The notes under the pieces are model-generated. The model was not told the DNA's origin. It did no database searches and was given only the letters and a program-made list of their open reading frames with translations. From the NCBI GenBank assembly GCA_018340805.1, contig JACMZG010001908.1, forward strand, positions 38,815,689 through 38,879,688: 64,000 nucleotides of DNA, in the 5' to 3' direction. The position numbers were made by a program, and so were the translations under genes. This document shows, in pieces, positions 58,558 through 64,000 of the stretch. Position 1 is the stretch's first letter. Each line of letters starts with the position of its first letter. This stretch comes from Microvelia longipes. Lineage: Eukaryota > Arthropoda > Insecta > Hemiptera > Veliidae.

Positions 58558-59285
58558 AAAAAAAGGATACGGGGTACCTTGGAACTTTTCCTTATAACAT
58601 CGGATTCGCTTCTATCATTCTCCCTACTTCGGACTCGCTTCGCTCGTTCTTAGGATATATAATTCGTGAAATTTATACTGTAACACATCTTCGGATTCGC
58701 TTCGCTCGTCCTCAGATAGTACATACATCCGCTTCATTCTCAGCGGTCACCCATACTGCACTGACCACGCTTAATGCTGCTTAACATTTATGATCCAATA
58801 AAAACCAAAGACATACTTGTATTAAAAAGAAACTTAGTGTACTTATTTTTTACGTAGAGGTATGTATACACTTAAACCAAATTTTAACTCAAACGTATTA
58901 TTTTTCGATTTTTTACAATTTTTTAAAATGTGTACACATTTCATTCGATAATTAGATAAAACTTGGCACATATCTTAGTCTTATACATGGCTACATGCGT
59001 GCCAAATCTCAATTCGATCACATCATTTTTCCGCGTTTTATGATTTTTCGAAATTTTCGTTGTTATTTTTGGGGGTTTATGACGTCAAAATAAAATATCG
59101 AATAGCTTAAATACAGCAGTAGACTGATTTTTGTTCAAAGATTCAACTTTTTAGCATAAATACACTAGGAGCTACGATGATAGAAGACACACACAAATAG
59201 ACTGACAACGTTGTGAAAACCATTCAAGAGGTTTTAAAAACACCTGAAACGTATAATTGCTGTGACATTCCTTATGACGTAACCT
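58558..59285 (-). repeat. Family A repeat, essentially full length
   Basis: On the minus strand it runs from ATACGTTTCAGGTGTTTTTA through (TGTG)-containing TGTGTGTCTTCTATC, the CGCGGAAAAATGATGTGATC and ATTTGGCACGCATGTAGCC modules, to a well-kept 5S-like segment (58741-58785; GTTAAGCAGCATTAAGCGTG, GTATGGGTGACCGCTG). It then has two tail units and AAGGTACCCCGTATCC. Confidence 0.85.
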
Positions 59286-59384
59286 AATCTTTAAAGAATG
59301 AATAAAACCTCAAAAAATACGAAATTTCATGTATTAATTTAAGTGTTTCCTCTGAAATTTAACTTTATAGTATTTTAACTTTTG

Positions 59385-60240
59385 CTTACCTACTATCGTA
59401 GGTATAAAGGAAAGTATTATGTTCTTTCTAAAATTCCGAGTTTTATTATAATTATTCGTTTCATGCATTTTCATGACATTCTAAGTGGTTTATATCAAGC
59501 AGTCCGCGTGTGTAGGTTTGTCTCTATTTCTTTGTGTCTGTGTAACGCATAACTCCATCTATGTTGTGGTGCATGACTTAAAATTATTCACAAAGTTTAA
59601 TTACATATATAAAAATCATGACGTTATACCAAGCTGATAGAATTTATAAGGTGATTCAATTGGAGGGTTTTTATGAATGAAATATATTTTAACATGTTAG
59701 GTTATAGTCCGGAATTGACGTCATTGTAGAAATAAATAGTAAATTTTCAATGTTTACCGCCAATACAGATTCCTGCAATGACGTCACACGTCATTCATAA
59801 AAACGTTAGGTTGTAACCTCCGAATGCGTTTAGTTTGTTTACATCGAATTGAATCATCACCTTATAAATTTCTAAATCTTGAAGTTATACCACATAAATT
59901 TTAAATTAACATTAACATGATACCAATAAAAGAACTAAGCAGCCAAGTAATATCACAGGTCTTTAAAACAATTGTAAATGCAGTACTACTTCTCTAAGCT
60001 TTATTTAACCTAACGCTGTAACACCATAGATATTTGGATACCTAATAATTCTATAGCTTTGCAAGACCGAAAAAATACCACCATAAGCTTCAGGTGATCA
60101 TGACTTTCTAAGGACGAGCAAAGCGAGTCCGATTGCATAACGCTCTTGACTTTGAATGATTATTTCATTCTGAGGTCCAGCGCAGCGAGACAAAGTTGTG
60201 AGCAAAAGTACTGGGGTACTTTGTATCCGTTTTATTGCTT
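59385..60240 (+). repeat. Family A repeat, plus strand, interrupted by a MITE
   Basis: Starts CTTACCTACTATCGTAGGTA with the TCATGACATTCTAAGTGGTT module and a TG-rich stretch. It is interrupted at 59650-59861, then ends with tail units (GACGAGCAAAGCGAGTCCGA, GTCCAGCGCAGCGAGAC) and GGGGTACTTTGTATCCG. The 5S-like part is not recognisable. It lies head to head with 58558-59285. Confidence 0.6.
59650..59861. mobile_element. 212-bp TIR MITE
   Basis: GGTGATTCAATTGG at the left is matched by GAATTGAATCATCACC at the right (one 3-bp insertion). TTATAA flanks both ends (59644-59649 and 59862-59867). Internal inverted words TTAGGTTATAGTCCGGAAT and TTAGGTTGTAACCTCCGAAT, plus two TGACGTCA sites, lie inside. 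No ORF. TTATAA is itself palindromic, so whether the duplication is TTATAA or TA cannot be settled here. Confidence 0.75.
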
Positions 60241-60655
60241 ATTTATTTTTTTATTTATATTCTTTTGTACTGGAAATTTTTTTATAACTTAATATTTTAT
60301 TGGAATTAATTAATTTGTTGTTACGAACAAAGAGAAATAAATTGTTAATACTAATTAAAATATTTATTGTTTACTGTATTAGACTCTATTTATATTCATT
60401 ATTTCCATTATATTCTTCATTTTCTTTCTTTAACAATGTAATTAATTAACATTAAAAATAAGTAAATAATTAATAGAGTCTATAATTGGATTGGGAAAAT
60501 AATAGATTAGTAAAATAAGTGTATACACTATAGACGCCCAGAAGCTTTAGCGTTTGCGGCTATTAAATATTAATTTATTGTTTAGGATCAGAATAAATTA
60601 TAGATTTGAAATAATTATTCACTCTATGTGTGTAAAATTATAAAAATCATTTACA
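60241..60655. other. AT-rich spacer between inverted family A tails
   Basis: No gene. TA-rich with short AATTAATTAAT words. Confidence 0.5.
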
Positions 60656-60910
60656 GGGTACTCACAACTCGCTTTGCATGTCCTTAAAGTGGCATGGATA
60701 CCCCTAAGCTTAAGGTCGTATTATTTCGGTTTTGTGGCGCTTGGCCTCAGAATAAAGTGGTTATCCGATGCCTAGGGTGATATAACATCCGACTAGCTTT
60801 GCTCGTCCATAGAATGTCATGATTATCTGAAGCTTTTGGTGCTATCACTTCGGCATTGCTTCGCTCGCCCTTTGCATTATTAGGTAACTAAATATCTAGG
60901 GTTTATAGAC
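60656..60910 (-). repeat. Family A tail array, minus strand
   Basis: The minus strand reads GGGCGAGCGAAGCAATGCCG, GGACGAGCAAAGCTAGTCGG, AAGCGCCACAAAACCG and GACATGCAAAGCGAGTTGTG with ACACCCTAGG-like spacers. It ends near GTACCC. It faces the tail at 60000-60240 across about 420 bp. Confidence 0.65.
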
Positions 60911-60985
60911 TTAAGTTAATTAAAGTTTAGAGTTTAATTAATATAATTAGGTTACATATGTTTATTTACATTAATAGTAGAAGGT

Positions 60986-61916
60986 ACCGAGTCCGGTAGC
61001 TCAGTGGTAGAGCGCTCGCCTTTCGACCTGGAGGTCGAGGGTTCAAATCCAGCCGGGGGAGGACCTCAATATGAGGTTATCCCTTGTACCGTACACTCGG
61101 GAGGTCTTGAATTCAAGGCCGGCCAACCCAACCAGGGTTTTACGTGGTTTCCTTGGCTACTAATACGCAAATGCGGGGTTGGATCTAGTTTCATCTGAGA
61201 CAAGTCTGGATCCACGTTTCCGTTGTCTCCAGCTCACGAAAAGTTAATGTTCTGCGGGCTGGGGGAGATGAAGGTCGGAAAGATATACTGAGCCTTTGTA
61301 TGTCCGAAAACTTAGTCAGTGAAAGTGATGGCGGCGACACGAGTAACGTAAGTGACTAGGAACAAAGTGCTCGGTTCTTGAAGACAGACGTCTCCTATTA
61401 GCACTGCGGAGCTTTGACTTTCAGGTCAGGGCTAAAGAATGAGTTTGTGCACGCTGACATCTGGGTGCTAGAGTTCTTTGTTGGGTGGCGCTGGACTGGC
61501 CAGAGCGGTGAGCCTAGCTAGAGTCTGGTGATGCTAGTGGAACTGATGAGATTGGTGAGACTGGAAGGACGAGGTCAAGTGAGACTAATGTGATCAGAGG
61601 AGCTAGTAAGACTAGATGAAACAAGCACACAGTGAACTAGTAGTCGGCGCTAGCCAGAGCGGTGAGCCTAGCCAGAGTCTAGCTGGTCTAGATGAACAGG
61701 CACACTGTGAACTAGTCGCAGACACTAGTCTGAGCAGTGAGTTTGGATAGAGTCTGGTTGGGCTAGATGAACTAGACACACTGTGAACTAGTTATATGTG
61801 CTACCATGTACGGAGGGGTGTTTCCTAGATGAATTGGATGTGTACAAACTCAGGGGTTAATGTTGAGTGAGATTTAGTGAGGGGAAAACGCTAAATGACA
61901 AAAAAATGAAAAAAAA
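60986..61916 (+). mobile_element. Long tRNA-headed retroposon, 931 bp, with exact target duplication
   Basis: The 13-bp duplication AATAGTAGAAGGT lies at 60973-60985 and 61917-61929. The head contains A box TAGCTCAGTGG (60997-61007) and B box GGTTCAAATCC (61040-61050). GTCC at its start and GGAC after the box B region echo an acceptor stem, but the anticodon and T stems do not pair well, so it is not a functional tRNA. The body has CCAGGGTTTTACGTGGTTTC and GCAAATGCGGGGTTGG, words I associate with widespread insect SINE bodies. A tandem section at 61484-61800 follows, and the 3' end is A-rich (61901-61916). The 64-codon frame starting in the head is an artefact. Confidence 0.9.
61484..61800 (+). 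repeat. Internal tandem section of the long SINE
   Basis: GGCGCTAGCCAGAGCGGTGA (with variants) followed by GCC-TAG-C-AGAGTCT, CTAGATGAA and CACACTGTGAACTAGT repeats. The last two units are about 75 bp each (from 61647 and 61725) and the first is longer (from about 61488). Confidence 0.75.
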
Positions 61917-61929
61917 AATAGTAGAAGGT

Positions 61930-62590
61930 GGTCAAGTTATTTTTTCAATGTTTCACAATTTAACCAATAAGGCCTCTAGTAATATATCTCTATGTTTTAA
62001 ATAATGTTTCTAAAAATAAAATATAATGATTAGTATTAAACATTTTACCTAAAATTTAAACATAAATTACCTAATAATATTATGTTGAGGAAAATATTGG
62101 CAACAATAATATATTTGACTTGTTTTATTTTTTTACCAGCTCTTTAAGAATCGTTAAATTTTTCTAGTTATTGTGTCATAAGTTCTTGGTTTTTTTGTTG
62201 ATTTATTTTGGTTAAATAAAGTTAAACATCAAAAATACTGTATGCTACTACTAAACCGGTAAACAAAATGAACTTATTTTGCTAAAACATATTTTGAATC
62301 AGATAAAAGAGAAGATAACAAAATCATTGTTGGGACTAGACCATGCTCTTGTCTCTACCTAACATTGTAAATGTCAACAGAATCCAAGTACATGTAGGAA
62401 TACTGTATACAAAATCTCACTTAAATACGATGTATTTTTTTTAAATCTTTGTTTATCTTTATCCCTCTCGTTTATTCATTTAACTTATCGTTTCTTACCA
62501 TAATTTAATAATTTCTTGTTTTATAATAATATTATATATTTTATAATAATATGATTATAATTTAAAATAATTATTATCAATTAATGAAAA
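61930..62590. other. AT-rich spacer
   Basis: No supported feature. Confidence 0.5.
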
Positions 62591-62605
62591 TAAATCAAAC
62601 AAAAT

Positions 62606-62742
62606 CATGTATGTATGTATGTATGTGTGTGTATGTATGTATGTGTATGTGTATATATGTATATGTATATATATGTGTGTATGTATATATATATATATAG
62701 TATATAATATTATATATATATATATAATATATATATATATAA

Positions 62743-62802
<60 letters not shown>

Positions 62803-62862
62803 GTAATATGGATGTATATGTATGTATGTATGAGTGTGTATGTGTATATATATATAACAAAA
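62606..62862. repeat. Complex (ATGT)n/(GT)n/(TA)n microsatellite
   Basis: Runs of ATGT, GTGT and TA with ATATTATATA interruptions. The long open frames on both strands here (Tyr/Ile/His/Thr or Tyr/Val/Cys repeats) are artefacts. Confidence 0.95.
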
Positions 62863-62937
62863 TCAGAACCACTAGGCATTTATGTTTATAATATCTTTTT
62901 TTTTCTTAAATTAAGAATGTTAAATTGTAATTTGGCT

Positions 62938-63068
62938 AAGGACTCCCTCTCTGCAGCACAAGGCGTAAGCCTTTAGCAGAGAGGTAACCTTAATATTAGA
63001 ATATAATTTTGTTGTTTGTGATTTATTTAATAAAGGTATTTAAAAAAAAAAAAAAAAAAAAAAAAAAT
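62938..63068 (+). mobile_element. Retroposed 3' end with hairpin, AATAAA and poly(A)
   Basis: CCTCTCTGC and GCAGAGAGG (62946-62984) form a 9-bp stem enclosing a second stem AAGGC/GCCTT. AATAAA lies about 10 bases before a run of about 28 A (to about 63067). This is the layout of a reverse-transcribed 3' end, LINE or processed transcript. No coding sequence precedes it, no target duplication was found, and it differs from the (TTTA)n-tailed LINE at 57380. Confidence 0.65.
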
Positions 63069-64000
63069 ATAGAAAAAATATTTTTGTAATTAAAATAATT
63101 TACCGTAATATTTAATAATTTATTAGGTAAATGACATAGTACATGATTTTATTAAGCATACGCAACAGTGCTGACTCGTTCTAGCAATTATCTGCATCGG
63201 CTCCGCTTCTGTAGGCAAATCTCCATTTGCCTTACTCGGCTTTATCTCTTCGGTTAAAAATGGATCAGCGGTGGCAGTTATTTTCTATAGCCTTTCCTCA
63301 CCTTTGGCTAAAGACTAATTTGTTAAACTCGTATAAGAAAAATCCGTTTTTGCTGTCTAGTAGCATAATATAATATTCCTTGTTGCTTAAAGTAAAAAAT
63401 AATTACATCAAACACAAAAAATTACATAATCTTTTATTATTTTAGACTATTAACATTTATAAAAAAAAACTTTAAGATAAATGGTAAGGCGATAACTGAA
63501 GCATAGAACCTTTATTTTTATTTTATAAAAACATACTTTTTAATTAGCATGTAATCGCTGTTAAACTACAACTAAAATATATTCTATTTTAATTATTTTT
63601 TAACAATTATTTTTTATATTATTTTTAAATATAATTCTCGAATATGTTTTTACAAAAATGTTATATATCATGGTTATAATTATCGTGTAAATATCTTAAA
63701 AGTAGTTATTAAAATATTTAACCTTTAAAATTAAAATTATTTCAGATTAAAAATTCTTAAATAATTACTATAGTAATTGTTTATTGTTATTTATTTGTAT
63801 TTTTCTAGTATTTCTTCTTTATTCATTAGCATGCATTTTTAAAATAGTAAAAAAAATAATCCTGCGTTTTTATCTCAAGAAATTTTATAAAGAATAAATC
63901 AGTTAATGAAAAACGTTTTGTCAAAATATAGCTGTACAATTAAAATCAAGGCTGCTAAAGATGAAACTGAGCATTTATATTATAAAAGATGAAATTAAAA
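63069..64000. other. AT-rich end of the window
   Basis: One GC-richer patch at 63160-63300 contains the hairpin AGGCAAATCTCCATTTGCCT and CGGCTTTATCTCTTCGG. The remainder is AT-rich without features. Confidence 0.5.

Noticed and set aside
60990..61063. A functional tRNA gene
   Set aside because: A and B boxes are good, but the anticodon and T stems do not pair and the sequence continues into a retroposon with target duplications.
1..64000. CRISPR array, bacterial operon, promoter or terminator features
   Set aside because: Tandem arrays here have no unique spacers, and composition, SINEs and splice-like sites indicate eukaryotic DNA.

Overview
The window looks like AT-rich, repeat-saturated nuclear DNA of an animal, most plausibly an insect. 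The signs are pol III-type retroposons with target-site duplications, PIF/Harbinger- and TTAA-type foldback MITEs, a decayed non-LTR reverse transcriptase tail, many microsatellites and minisatellites, and almost no open reading frames. No complete protein-coding gene can be supported. Most listed open frames lie inside TA/TG microsatellites, in a 24-bp minisatellite, or in AT-rich noise. The best coding evidence is (i) a 5'-truncated LINE ORF2 C-terminus at 56860-57393 and (ii) a 51-bp candidate micro-exon at 52818-52868 with good splice sites. If the exon is real, much of the window may be intron of a large gene.

Six dispersed families explain much of the sequence. Family A is about 0.8 kb. 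It starts near a CCGTAGGTATA motif, has a segment resembling the internal control region of 5S rRNA at roughly 70% of its length, then 'GAGCGAAGCGAGTCCG' tail units, and ends GGTACCCCGTACCCGA-T(n). It has about 15 copies or fragments, two of them in head-to-head pairs (48405-50083 and 58558-60240). Family B is 0.7-0.9 kb: a G-rich start, an internal (TA)n tract, a conserved hairpin motif, and a GC-rich 3' end that ends in a hairpin plus T-run. Family C is a tRNA-box-bearing unit joined to an inverted-repeat unit (2565-3410, 27545-28200, 52990-53380 and fragments). The PIF/Harbinger MITEs (441-1630, 9404-9506, 51645-51700) share ends and a TTA target duplication but range from 1190 to 56 bp. 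Two tRNA-headed retroposons are present: 36361-36903, with a truncated sister at 34897-35230, and 60986-61916. Tandem arrays are scattered throughout.

Layout: 1-5.0 kb is packed with families A, Harbinger, C, B and a degenerate tandem block. 5.8-9.4 kb is nearly featureless. 11.7-13.2 kb is a composite element with matching ends. 13.7-19.1 kb holds A and B copies. 19.5-23.9 kb is sparse, with one weak ORF. 23.9-29.3 kb holds A, C, B and short inverted repeats. 31.4-32.4 kb is a 509-bp tandem duplication. 33.7-37.7 kb has nested SINE, B and A copies plus a 73-nt miRNA-precursor-like hairpin. 38.7-47.2 kb holds several tandem arrays, including a 115-bp satellite whose unit is itself a stem-loop. 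48.4-50.1 kb is an inverted pair of family A copies, one interrupted by a foldback carrying a compact hammerhead-ribozyme-like core. 51.4-57.4 kb has MITEs, minisatellites and the LINE. 58.5-63.1 kb holds more A copies, a MITE, the long SINE, a complex microsatellite and a poly(A)-ended retrocopy.

The most interesting signals are the hammerhead-like core in the 48.56-48.87 kb palindrome, the 73-nt hairpin at 37213, the 5S-like module embedded far from the 5' end of family A, the size series of Harbinger foldbacks, and the stem-loop satellite. All family assignments come from reading within this window. Named superfamilies are inferred from termini, target duplications and recognisable motifs.
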